64,000 bases of DNA from Bacteroidota bacterium. GTDB lineage: Bacteria > Bacteroidota > Bacteroidia > Chitinophagales > Chitinophagaceae. This document shows, one piece after another, positions 28,911 through 36,664 of the stretch. Each line of letters opens with the position of its first letter. Position 1 is the first letter of the stretch. Location: contig JAIUNW010000006.1 in the NCBI GenBank assembly GCA_020161535.1, forward strand, positions 124,001 to 188,000. The letters run 5' to 3'. The translations under genes and the position numbers were made by a program. The notes under the pieces were generated by a model that saw only the letters and a program-made list of their open reading frames with translations, did no database searches and was not told the origin of the DNA.

Positions 28911-29378
28911 ATGGCCAAATCAAAAGAATCGTTCAACAAAAAAGAACAGGAAAAAAAACGCCTCAAACAGCGACAAGAAAAGCAGGAGCGCAAAGACGAA
29001 AGAAAAGCCAATGCGTCTAAAGGCAAATCGCTGGAAGACATGATGGCCTATATCGACGAGAATGGAAATATTGTTTCCACGCCGCCTGATCCTTCTTTGC
29101 GCAAAGAAATCAATGTTGAAGACATTGAGATCGGCGTTCCCCGGCATGTAGACAATGGCGAAGACGATGGTCCGCTGACCGGCCGCATCGACTATTTCAA
29201 CCAGAGCAAAGGTTTCGGTTTTATCATCGGCGATGGCAGCGATGATCGGATCTTCTTTCACTACACCCAGTTGCAGGAGCCGATTTCAGAAGGCGCCACG
29301 GTCAACTATGAACTTGAAAAAGGGCAGAAGGGCTGGAATGCGGTGAACATCCGCAAAGCGGCCAACAAACCAGCCTAA
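28911..29378 (+). CDS. Cold-shock-domain protein with basic N-terminal extension
   Basis: A 155-residue cytoplasmic RNA-binding protein. Residues 1-45 are a highly charged Lys/Glu/Arg helix (KKEQEKKRLKQRQEKQERK), and 46-85 form an acidic linker (EDMMAYIDENGNIVSTPPDP). The C-terminal ~70 residues are a cold-shock fold with RNP1-like SKGFGFIIGDG and RNP2-like RIFFHYTQL. Long-tailed CSD proteins of this form are standard in Bacteroidetes. Binding of single-stranded RNA or DNA is expected from the two motifs. The start is at MAKSKE; an earlier in-frame codon at 28893 is less likely. Confidence 0.92.
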   Translation: MAKSKESFNKKEQEKKRLKQRQEKQERKDERKANASKGKSLEDMMAYIDENGNIVSTPPDPSLRKEINVEDIEIGVPRHVDNGEDDGPLTGRIDYFNQSKGFGFIIGDGSDDRIFFHYTQLQEPISEGATVNYELEKGQKGWNAVNIRKAANKPA

Positions 29379-29424
29379 AAACCAGCGTTTTTTTGTAGAT
29401 TAGGTTTCACGGCAAGTAACGCAC

Positions 29425-31539
29425 ATGAAACCAATACCACCCCGGCTGTTAATTGCAGCTTTGCTGCTGTGGCTGTCTAACAGCTATGCACAAACGAAAT
29501 CTTTTTCGCTCGCTGACATCAAGCAATATCCCTTCCCCACAGAATTAACAGCAGCCTTTACCCAGCCCTTGATTGCCTGGGCAGTAGATGAAAAAGGGCT
29601 TCGCAATGTATATATGGCTACTGCGCCCGATTGGAAGCCGCAGCGGCTCACCCATTTTACCAACGACGATGGCCAGGAGATCAGCGCTGTTTCGGTATCG
29701 GGCGATGGTAAATGGATTTGTTTTGTTCGTGGTGGCGATCATGGCGCCAACTGGGATGATGAAAAACCGGTGAACCCAGCCAATGACTTGCAGCCGCAAA
29801 AAATGCAGGTGTTCACTGTTGCATCCACCGGTGGTAATTGTAAGGCGATTGCCGAAGGCGATGATCCGGTGTTGTCGCCCGCAGGCGATTCCATTGCTTT
29901 TATAAAAGACCACCAGGTTTGGATGGCGTCGACCGATGGCACGGTTGCAGCACACAATCTATTCACTACACAGGGCAACAGCAGTAGTTTGCAATTTTCG
30001 CCCGATGGATCGGCGCTTGCTTTTGTGAGCCAGCGCGGCGATCATTCTATTATCGGCGTATACCGTTTTGCCAGTAAAAGCATTGAATGGGTTAGTCCCG
30101 CGTTTAAAAAAGATACATCGCCCCGTTGGCGGCCCGATGGAAAAAAACTGGTGTTCATCCGCCAGTCGGGTAGTGGCACCAATACCGATTCCTTACTCGC
30201 ACGTAAACCAGTACCCTGGTCCATTTGTGTGGCCGCACCCGGCGATGCGGCGGCTCAAACGATTTATACAAGCCCGAATACCCTCGAAGGGTCTGTACCC
30301 TCTACGCACGGTGGCTTCAATTTGCATTGGGCAGCAGGCAACAAAATCTGTTTTCTTTCTTATGCCGATGGCTGGCCGCACCTGTACTCAGTTGATGCCG
30401 ATGGCGGCACGGCCATGCTGTTGACGCCGGGAAAATTCATGGCTGAACACATTCGCTTATCGCCCGATGGCAATTGGCTGTATTTTGCCGCCAACGCCGG
30501 ACCAGATGCGCTCGATATCGACCGCCGACATGTTTGCCGCGCAGCGGTGAATAAGCCTGGCGTGGAAGTGCTGACCCCTGGCACTGGAAATGAATGGAGC
30601 CCGGTGGTAGTCGGTTCGAACATCGCCCTGATCAGCGCTACAGCCCAACGGCCACCCCTACCCGCTATTCTGCCATCCACCGAAAAAAAATGGCGCTTGC
30701 TGGGCGAGGAAATGATTCCCGCAAGTTATCCGACTTCGTTGCTGGTTACACCGAAGCAGGTTGTATTTACATCGCCCGATGGCGTGGAAGTGCATGCGCA
30801 GTTGTTTATGCCGACCAATGGTGCCGCTAAAAACCCCGCCGTTGTTTATATACATGGCGGACCGATGCGGCAGATGTTATTGGGCTGGCATTATTCAGAC
30901 TATTACGCCAATGGTTATGCGACGAATCAATACCTCGCCAGCCTGGGCTTTGTGGTATTATCGGTCAATTATCGACTGGGCATCGGCTATGGTTTTAACT
31001 TTCATCAGCCACCGTTGTCGGGTCGTTATGGCGCCGCAGAATACCAGGATATCAAAGCTGCCGCTGAATGGCTGCAAAAACAATCGATGGTCGACGCCAA
31101 TCGAATTGGCGTGTATGGTGGCTCCTATGGTGGCTACCTCACCGCGATGGCACTGGCAAAAGACTCAAAACTTTTTGCTGCCGGTGTCGACGTGCATGGC
31201 GTGCACGATTGGTCGACGATAGGCTGGTTGCCGGAACAAAACAGCGGGTATGAAAAAATTCCCGACCTCGACAAAGCCATCGAAGTCGCGTATCGATCAT
31301 CGCCGGTGGCTTATTTACAAGGATGGACTTCGCCGGTACTTATTATTCATGGCGATGACGACCGGAATGTGCCGTTGAACCAGAGTACAGACCTGGTAAG
31401 AAGATTGGAAAAGCTGCACGTACCGATGGAAACAAAACTCGTGGTGGGCGATACCCATCATTGGATGAAATACAGTAATGCGTTGGCTTTGGACCAGGCG
31501 ATTGCGGATTTTTTTATACAAAAACTTAAAGGTAAATAG
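29425..31539 (+). CDS. S9 family prolyl-oligopeptidase-like serine peptidase, secreted
   Basis: A 704-residue protein. It has a signal peptide (LLIAALLLWLSNSYAQ), a seven-bladed beta-propeller of PD40 units (residues ~50-410: SVSGDGKWICFV, LQFSPDGSALAFVS, RLSPDGNWLYFA) and a C-terminal alpha/beta hydrolase. The catalytic Ser is in GVYGGSYGGY (near 566), the Asp in HGDDDRNVP (near 643) and the His in DTHHW (near 676). This is the DPP-IV/acylaminoacyl-peptidase branch. It probably degrades short peptides in the periplasm. It lies 46 bases after the cold-shock gene with no obvious operon partner. Confidence 0.93.
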   Translation: MKPIPPRLLIAALLLWLSNSYAQTKSFSLADIKQYPFPTELTAAFTQPLIAWAVDEKGLRNVYMATAPDWKPQRLTHFTNDDGQEISAVSVSGDGKWICFVRGGDHGANWDDEKPVNPANDLQPQKMQVFTVASTGGNCKAIAEGDDPVLSPAGDSIAFIKDHQVWMASTDGTVAAHNLFTTQGNSSSLQFSPDGSALAFVSQRGDHSIIGVYRFASKSIEWVSPAFKKDTSPRWRPDGKKLVFIRQSGSGTNTDSLLARKPVPWSICVAAPGDAAAQTIYTSPNTLEGSVPSTHGGFNLHWAAGNKICFLSYADGWPHLYSVDADGGTAMLLTPGKFMAEHIRLSPDGNWLYFAANAGPDALDIDRRHVCRAAVNKPGVEVLTPGTGNEWSPVVVGSNIALISATAQRPPLPAILPSTEKKWRLLGEEMIPASYPTSLLVTPKQVVFTSPDGVEVHAQLFMPTNGAAKNPAVVYIHGGPMRQMLLGWHYSDYYANGYATNQYLASLGFVVLSVNYRLGIGYGFNFHQPPLSGRYGAAEYQDIKAAAEWLQKQSMVDANRIGVYGGSYGGYLTAMALAKDSKLFAAGVDVHGVHDWSTIGWLPEQNSGYEKIPDLDKAIEVAYRSSPVAYLQGWTSPVLIIHGDDDRNVPLNQSTDLVRRLEKLHVPMETKLVVGDTHHWMKYSNALALDQAIADFFIQKLKGK

Positions 31540-31683
31540 GGAGACTGACGCATCGTATTATTACGTGGCTTGATATGAGTAAAAACACAGAATAATTTAC
31601 GTTGATTTTATTGCGGTTTTGTTAGATATTGGTCGCCGGACAACCATGTGCGATTGGACGCGCACCTTTTAAAAACACTGAAC

Positions 31684-32634
31684 ATGAAACCGCATCTTAC
31701 CCGGATTATGAATTCCGCCTTCCTGCTATTGGCAGGTTCCCTACTCTTTACCGCTTGTAAAAAAGGCCACGAAGGTGGCGGCACGCCTGCAGACAATACA
31801 CTGTCGGCCGTGTTAAAAAACCATCCCGAAATGAGCACCCTGTTTTCTGCGATGCAAAGAACAGGAATGGACACCATGCTGGCGCACAAAGCCGAAGCCT
31901 ACACGATCTTTGTGCCCAATAACGATGCATTTTCTGCAGCCGGTATAAGCACCAGTACCATCAATACCATGAATATAAATCAATTGCAACGATTGATCAA
32001 ATACCATATTCTGCAAAAAAACATGGCAGCTACGCAATTCCCGATTTCAGATACGGTGAAGTCGATGGCTGATACCTTGAATCTCTTCATGTCACTGAAC
32101 CCCAATGGTTCATTTGTGAATGGCGAAAAGATTATATCAACCGATATACATGCCGACAATGGCAGCATTCACGTAATTGATGGCGTGCTGTTGCCGCCAA
32201 CAAAAACCCTGGGACAAATAGTAAAGGAAACACCAAGATTTTCATTGGTGTATTCGGCGCTGTTAAAATCAGGTTTTATGCCGCGTGTAGTAGATCGTGC
32301 TAAATTCAGTTTTTTTGTGCCTGACGACAATGCGATGAATGCATCGGGTTGGAATGCCGCAAAAATTGATGCATCTACTGCGCAGGAAGTGACTGATTTG
32401 TTAAAACACCATGTCACCATTACCAATACTTTCAGCACCGACTTTTACGACAACTCTTATATCTATTCATTCCAGGCGGGCACGCGTTTGCTGATCAACA
32501 AAACGCCCATCGGGCTTAAGTTGGATGGCAGTACCGCCTCACCCAGTAAGGTGATCACCACTACCAGGGGCACAACCTATGATGTGGTTGCAACCAACGG
32601 TGTATTACACGAAATCGACAAAGTGATTCTGTAA
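31684..32634 (+). CDS. FAS1 (fasciclin) domain lipoprotein
   Basis: A 316-residue lipoprotein. The N-terminus MKPHLTRIMNSAFLLLAGS continues to a lipobox ending in TAC-KKG. Two FAS1 domains follow: ~35-170 (MDTMLAHKAEAYTIFVPNNDAF, LIKYHILQKN, ADNGSIHVIDGVLLP) and ~175-316 (PRFSLVYSALLKSG, KFSFFVPDDNAM, GVLHEIDKVIL). Both have the H1/H2-type conserved stretches. Such proteins are surface or periplasmic adhesion modules. ATG 31684 gives the better lipoprotein signal; TTG-type starts upstream are possible. It is followed by its own terminator. No partner gene suggests a particular ligand. Confidence 0.92.
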   Translation: MKPHLTRIMNSAFLLLAGSLLFTACKKGHEGGGTPADNTLSAVLKNHPEMSTLFSAMQRTGMDTMLAHKAEAYTIFVPNNDAFSAAGISTSTINTMNINQLQRLIKYHILQKNMAATQFPISDTVKSMADTLNLFMSLNPNGSFVNGEKIISTDIHADNGSIHVIDGVLLPPTKTLGQIVKETPRFSLVYSALLKSGFMPRVVDRAKFSFFVPDDNAMNASGWNAAKIDASTAQEVTDLLKHHVTITNTFSTDFYDNSYIYSFQAGTRLLINKTPIGLKLDGSTASPSKVITTTRGTTYDVVATNGVLHEIDKVIL

Positions 32635-32656
32635 ATATTTTCTTGAATAATGATGG

Positions 32657-32684
32657 CGGCTCCGGATTTCCGGGGCCGTTTTTT
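32657..32684 (+). terminator. Intrinsic terminator after the FAS1 gene
   Basis: Stem CGGCTCCGG / CCGGGGCCG (32657-32665 / 32670-32678, one G-T pair) with an ATTT loop and six T. Confidence 0.88.
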
Positions 32685-32731
32685 ATTTAGCATTCATCCG
32701 TATTACTCGCTACGTTTCTTTATTTTCAGGT

Positions 32732-33877
32732 ATGCGCAGCTATATATGTTTTTGGGGGATGGTCTTATTGCCCTTAACCGTGTTTTCGCAACAACGGGAT
32801 ATTCTTCGCAACCGCGGACTTGCACTCGGCGTCCTTAAACCCGGAAAAGAAAATGCCATAACCGATGTGAACGGTGTATTGGTAGGCCAAACTACCTTGC
32901 TGAAAGCGGATTCAGTAAGAACCGGTGTTACTGCGATTCTGCCGCATGGCGGAAATATTTTTCAGCAAAAAGTGCCGGCAGCCATATACGTAGGAAACGG
33001 ATTTGGTAAGCTGGCCGGTTCCACCCAGGTGATGGAATTGGGCAACCTGGAAACACCGATTATATTGACCAATACCCTGGCGGTGCCAACAGCCATGAAT
33101 GCAGTGATTAAATATAGCCTGTTACAAAAAGGAAATGAAAATGTACAATCGGTAAATGCTGTTGTAGGCGAAACCAATGATGGTTATTTGAATGCCATTC
33201 GATCGCAACCGGTGAGTGAAGCCGATGTGCTGGCAGCGATACAACGCGCCAGCGCCGGACCGGTTGCAGAAGGATCTGTGGGTGCGGGCACCGGCACTAG
33301 CTGTTTTGGGTTTAAAGGAGGTATTGGAACAGCTTCGCGCAAACTGCCGGTTAGTTTGGGTGGCTATACAGTGGGGGTTTTGGTGCAAACAAATTTTGGT
33401 GGCGTGTTGCAAATCGACGGACTGCCTGTTGGCAAGCTGTTGAAACAGTTTGACTACAGCAATAAAATATTACAGGATGTAGATGGCTCTTGTATGGTGG
33501 TGGTGGCCACCGATGCGCCGATCGATAGTCGCAACCTCGCGCGATTAGCAAAGCGGGCGTTTATGGGTTTGGCAAGAACTGGTGGCATTGCTTCAAATGG
33601 CAGCGGCGATTATGTAATTGCTTTTTCAACAGCTGAACAACTTCGCATACCACACCAAAGCGAGTCGTTGTTGCCGGTTCAATCACTATTAAGCAACGAT
33701 GCTGTATCACCTTTGTTTATGGCAGCCATAGAAGCAACAGAAGAAGCGATTCTGAATTCTTTGTTCATGGCTACAACAGTAAAAGGGGCGAAAGCGCACG
33801 AAGTGAAAGCGCTGCCTAAAGAACAGGTGTTGAATTTGTTGCGGCAATACAATCGACTGCCTGCTGCTGACAAATAA
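32732..33877 (+). CDS. P1 family peptidase (DmpA/BapA-like aminopeptidase)
   Basis: A 381-residue exported protein (MRSYICFWGMVLLPLTVFSQ signal). It carries the P1 fold landmarks: NAITDVNGVLVGQTTL, VGNGFGKLAGSTQV, TPIILTNTLAV, VVGETNDGYLN, GTGTSCFGFKGGIGT and ARTGGIASNGSGDYVIAF. In DmpA the precursor self-cleaves before a Ser within the NGSGD-type motif, which becomes the N-terminal nucleophile; the motif is present near residue 289. Members cleave N-terminal D- or beta-amino acids, or other peptides. The short DDD-free C-terminus is normal. It lies 100 bases upstream of the leader region of the AAA/rtcB operon, on the same strand. Confidence 0.9.
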   Translation: MRSYICFWGMVLLPLTVFSQQRDILRNRGLALGVLKPGKENAITDVNGVLVGQTTLLKADSVRTGVTAILPHGGNIFQQKVPAAIYVGNGFGKLAGSTQVMELGNLETPIILTNTLAVPTAMNAVIKYSLLQKGNENVQSVNAVVGETNDGYLNAIRSQPVSEADVLAAIQRASAGPVAEGSVGAGTGTSCFGFKGGIGTASRKLPVSLGGYTVGVLVQTNFGGVLQIDGLPVGKLLKQFDYSNKILQDVDGSCMVVVATDAPIDSRNLARLAKRAFMGLARTGGIASNGSGDYVIAFSTAEQLRIPHQSESLLPVQSLLSNDAVSPLFMAAIEATEEAILNSLFMATTVKGAKAHEVKALPKEQVLNLLRQYNRLPAADK

Positions 33878-33977
33878 ACTCGAAACGACAACCTTGTCGA
33901 CGCGCCGAAAAATATTTTTTGCTTTTTTCTTTCATCAATAAAATATTTATTACAACTTTGCCTTTCAAATTTTAAAA

Positions 33978-34064
33978 ATGCGCAAGCTTTTATTCCATAT
34001 TAACATCAAACTGAACAGCCCAGTGGCTGTTTGGCAAGGGGTGGGGTTTGCGAAAGAATACTGA
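33978..34064 (+). CDS. Putative leader peptide (28 codons) upstream of the AAA-rtcB operon
   Basis: ATG at 33978, stop TGA at 34062-34064; the sequence starts MRKLLFHINIK and ends QGVGFAKEY. The upstream stretch is A-rich (TTTTAAAAATG), the usual Bacteroidetes initiation context. Codons 13-18 lie in a 7-bp hairpin. Codons 21-24 (GGG GTG GGG TTT) form the 5' arm of a long stem that competes with a terminator downstream. This is the geometry of an attenuator leader peptide. Translation is not demonstrated; the alternative is that the ORF is accidental and only the RNA matters. Confidence 0.45.
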   Translation: MRKLLFHINIKLNSPVAVWQGVGFAKEY

Positions 34065-34112
34065 TAGCATCAACTGTTACAGCATAGAACCCCGCCCACA
34101 GCGGGGTTTTTT
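34014..34112 (+). promoter_or_regulatory. Candidate transcription attenuator of the AAA-rtcB operon
   Basis: Three elements are seen. (i) Hairpin AACAGCC/GGCTGTT at 34014-34020/34025-34031. (ii) A long-range stem GGGTGGGGTT (34039-34048) with AACCCCGCCC (34088-34097), 10 pairs with one G-T. (iii) A terminator AACCCCGC (34088-34095) / GCGGGGTT (34101-34108) with six T. Elements ii and iii use the same 34088-34097 segment, so they exclude each other: forming ii should prevent termination. The terminator sits about 20 bases before the AAA ATPase ATG, with no other gene between for it to serve except P1 peptidase read-through. Confidence 0.6.
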
Positions 34113-34132
34113 GTTACCTGAAACTTTTTACC

Positions 34133-35209
34133 ATGAACAGTATTGACACACAAAATAATATAGACTTAAACCACTTGTTTGCCGATGATTATATTTCGGC
34201 AAGGATATTATTCCTGCATCGCTTTCGTGCGCTGCCCGACCTGCGTTTCATCAACCAGGTAGGCAAAGACAAAGCGGCGGAAGCCCTGGAGAAATCGTTT
34301 GCGCCTGTTATTGATCGGGTGTTGCGACGCAATTGGTATTGCCGCGACAAGAAGACATTCCAAAGCGATGTGATTATTGTGTTGATGAAAGAACCGGTGA
34401 TTGTTGAATTTGATCGGAACTATTGCAATATCTACTTCGACAAAGCAGCCGAACCATTGGCAACTGCAATCGCTGCGCTTGTTTTATTGCATCGCCAGAA
34501 AGAACGTCGCTTGCCCAGAGAGATCAATATCATTCTCAACGGTGGCAGTGGCTTTTACTTGCAGGCAATGCCAATAAAACCGGTTAAGCTGGACATCGAT
34601 TTGTATTATCCCGACGATTTTCAGGCGGTAAACCAGGTGATTCAACAGCGTTTGCGCCAGAAAAACGACAAAGGGGTCGTGCTCTTGCACGGACTACCGG
34701 GCACAGGTAAAACAACGTATCTGCGGTACCTGATCGCAAGAATAAAAAAACGCGTGTTGTTCTTGTCGACCAATATGGCAGCCAACTTGTTGGATCCTTC
34801 TTTCATTGAGTTGCTGGTCGATTATCCGAACTCAGTGCTGGTGATCGAAGATGCAGAGAATGTGATTGTGGATCGCCGGCAGGATAGTAGTTCAGCGGTG
34901 TCGGCATTGCTGAATATTGCCGATGGCCTGTTGGCTGATTTTTTGAATGTGCAATTGATCTGCACGTTTAACAGTGCGTTGACGCGAATTGATCCGGCCT
35001 TGCAACGGCAGGGAAGATTGATTGCCCGTTATGATTTTGGCAAGCTGGGAGTAGACAAGGCCCAGCGATTAAGTGATCACCTGAAGCTGAACAAAAAAAT
35101 TGTTCGGCCGCAGACCCTGGCCGAGATCATGCACGAAGCAGCAGCCGGTACTGAACAACAGCGCCAACCGGTGTTGGGTTTCAGGCGGCAGGAGATGTTG
35201 AACAATTAA
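34133..35209 (+). CDS. AAA-family ATPase (BCS1/CDC48-like single AAA module)
   Basis: A 358-residue ATPase. The N-terminal ~175 residues (ADDYISARILFLHRFRALPD, FDRNYCNIYFDKA) show no domain I recognise. The AAA core has Walker A GLPGTGKT (near 186-193), Walker B VLVIEDAE (near 236-243), sensor-1 ICTFN and a candidate arginine finger in ALQRQGR. A small C-terminal helical lid follows. It lies 9 bases before rtcB on the same strand, so the two form an operon behind an attenuator-like leader. A remodelling ATPase that feeds RNA or protein substrates to the ligase is the simplest guess. Pairing of rtcB with an ATPase of this type is not one I can name from a characterised system. Confidence 0.85.
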   Translation: MNSIDTQNNIDLNHLFADDYISARILFLHRFRALPDLRFINQVGKDKAAEALEKSFAPVIDRVLRRNWYCRDKKTFQSDVIIVLMKEPVIVEFDRNYCNIYFDKAAEPLATAIAALVLLHRQKERRLPREINIILNGGSGFYLQAMPIKPVKLDIDLYYPDDFQAVNQVIQQRLRQKNDKGVVLLHGLPGTGKTTYLRYLIARIKKRVLFLSTNMAANLLDPSFIELLVDYPNSVLVIEDAENVIVDRRQDSSSAVSALLNIADGLLADFLNVQLICTFNSALTRIDPALQRQGRLIARYDFGKLGVDKAQRLSDHLKLNKKIVRPQTLAEIMHEAAAGTEQQRQPVLGFRRQEMLNN

Positions 35210-35218
35210 AAACTAAGT

Positions 35219-36616
35219 ATGAAAAAGTTAACCGTAACCGCGAAAGAGTTGCGGGCGATCGGTTACAACGACTCGCCCTTGATTTCACGCGCGATGGAAA
35301 TAGTGAAGAAACATTTTAAACATGAAAGTCGCGAGGGCGTACTGGCGTTGTTGAAGCAAGTATTAGCCGACCCGGCCTCCTTTCATCAACATGCGCTGTT
35401 GTCGGCTTTGGCGAATATGATGGTCAAAGAGACGATGCCGGAAGGCATTGATTATTCACTCAATCGACAAGGAATTTCCTTTGCTGTTTTTGGGAAGCGT
35501 TTTATTGAAGAAAGCGCCATGCACCAAATGTACCGCGCAGCTAAGTTGCCGGTGAGTGTTGCGGCGGCCCTGATGCCCGATGCACACAGCGGTTATGGGT
35601 TACCGATAGGTGGCGTGTTGGCCACAGATAATGCGGTGATTCCTTATGGCGTGGGCGTTGATATCGGTTGCCGGATGTGTTTGAGCATTTACCCTGAAAG
35701 CAGCCAGGTGTTGAAGCAGAAGGAAAGTTTTTTTAAGCGATGCCTCGAAGAATCGACCTTGTTTGGCAGTAGCGCGCAGTTTCAACGGTCCGCTGACCAT
35801 GAAGTGATGGATGATCCTTTGTTTTTTTCGATGCCGATGTTGAAAAAACTGCATACCCGTGCCTGGAAGCAATTGGGTAGTTCGGGCTCCGGTAATCATT
35901 TCGCTGAATTCGGTGAAGTTACTATTGAGGCCACTGATGAAGCGTTGGGTGTGTCACCCGGTCAATACCTGGCCCTGCTTACCCATAGCGGCTCGCGTGC
36001 ATTGGGTGCTTATATCGCCACACATTACACACAAGTAGCCGTTAGTAAAAGGCGCTTGCCGCAGGAGGTAAAACAATTGGCCTGGCTTTCGCTCGATGAA
36101 GAGGAGGGGGCTGCTTATTGGGCAGCGATGAATCTCGCCGGAGATTATGCAGCAGCTTGTCACCAGGTGATCCACGACAAAGTGACCCGTCAGTTGGGGA
36201 TGCGCCCGCTGCGCCGGGTAGAAAACCACCACAATTTTGCGTGGAAGGAAATGCTGCAGGGGGTGGAGCGGATTGTGCATCGCAAAGGCGCCACGCCGGC
36301 GGGCGAAGGCGTGCTGGGCATTATTCCAGGATCGATGACAACGCCCGGATTTATTGTAAAAGGGAGGGGCCAGGCAGCATCGGTGCAGTCGGCCTCACAT
36401 GGCGCCGGTCGACAGATGAGCCGTCGTCAGGCCAACGAAAGCATAACGCGCAAACAGTTGCTGCAAACATTAGCGGCTGCAGGTGTGAGCTTGATCGGCG
36501 GCGGCGTGGATGAAGCGCCGATGGCTTACAAAGACATTCATGCAGTGATGGAAGCACAAACCGAACTGGTGGAAGTGCTGGGCCGTTTCCAACCGCGCGT
36601 GGTGCGCATGGACTAA
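35219..36616 (+). CDS. rtcB: RtcB-family RNA ligase (copy 1)
   Basis: A 465-residue RtcB protein, which joins RNA 2',3'-cyclic phosphate or 3'-phosphate ends to 5'-OH ends using GTP and Mn2+. The Mn-binding Cys is in VGVDIGCRM (near 150; the canonical form is DVGCGM, so Gly is replaced by Arg). His ligands lie in GSSGSGNHFAEFG, THSGSRALG and VENHHNF. The guanylylated His is in SASHGAGR (near 395) and the GTP region in HRKGATPAGEGVLGIIPGSM. All catalytic residues visible are present. No archease gene is adjacent. It follows the AAA gene by 9 bases. A second copy of the same subfamily lies at 41078-42502. Symbol given for the family; the substrate RNA is unknown. Confidence 0.92.
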   Translation: MKKLTVTAKELRAIGYNDSPLISRAMEIVKKHFKHESREGVLALLKQVLADPASFHQHALLSALANMMVKETMPEGIDYSLNRQGISFAVFGKRFIEESAMHQMYRAAKLPVSVAAALMPDAHSGYGLPIGGVLATDNAVIPYGVGVDIGCRMCLSIYPESSQVLKQKESFFKRCLEESTLFGSSAQFQRSADHEVMDDPLFFSMPMLKKLHTRAWKQLGSSGSGNHFAEFGEVTIEATDEALGVSPGQYLALLTHSGSRALGAYIATHYTQVAVSKRRLPQEVKQLAWLSLDEEEGAAYWAAMNLAGDYAAACHQVIHDKVTRQLGMRPLRRVENHHNFAWKEMLQGVERIVHRKGATPAGEGVLGIIPGSMTTPGFIVKGRGQAASVQSASHGAGRQMSRRQANESITRKQLLQTLAAAGVSLIGGGVDEAPMAYKDIHAVMEAQTELVEVLGRFQPRVVRMD

Positions 36617-36621
36617 TCCGC

Positions 36622-36646
36622 ACCCGACGGGTACTACCCGTCGGGT
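36622..36646. repeat. ACCCGWCGGGT repeat, copy 3 (inverted pair)
   Basis: ACCCGACGGGT (36622-36632), 3-base spacer ACT, ACCCGTCGGGT (36636-36646). It sits between rtcB and the M81 gene, 6 bases after the rtcB stop, with no T-run. Confidence 0.8.
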
Positions 36647-36664
36647 AAATACTTATCTTCAGGT

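Noticed and set aside
33887..33912. CGACAA-CC-TTGTCG inverted repeat after the P1 peptidase as a terminator
   Set aside because: The loop would be only two bases and the T-run starts far after the stem.
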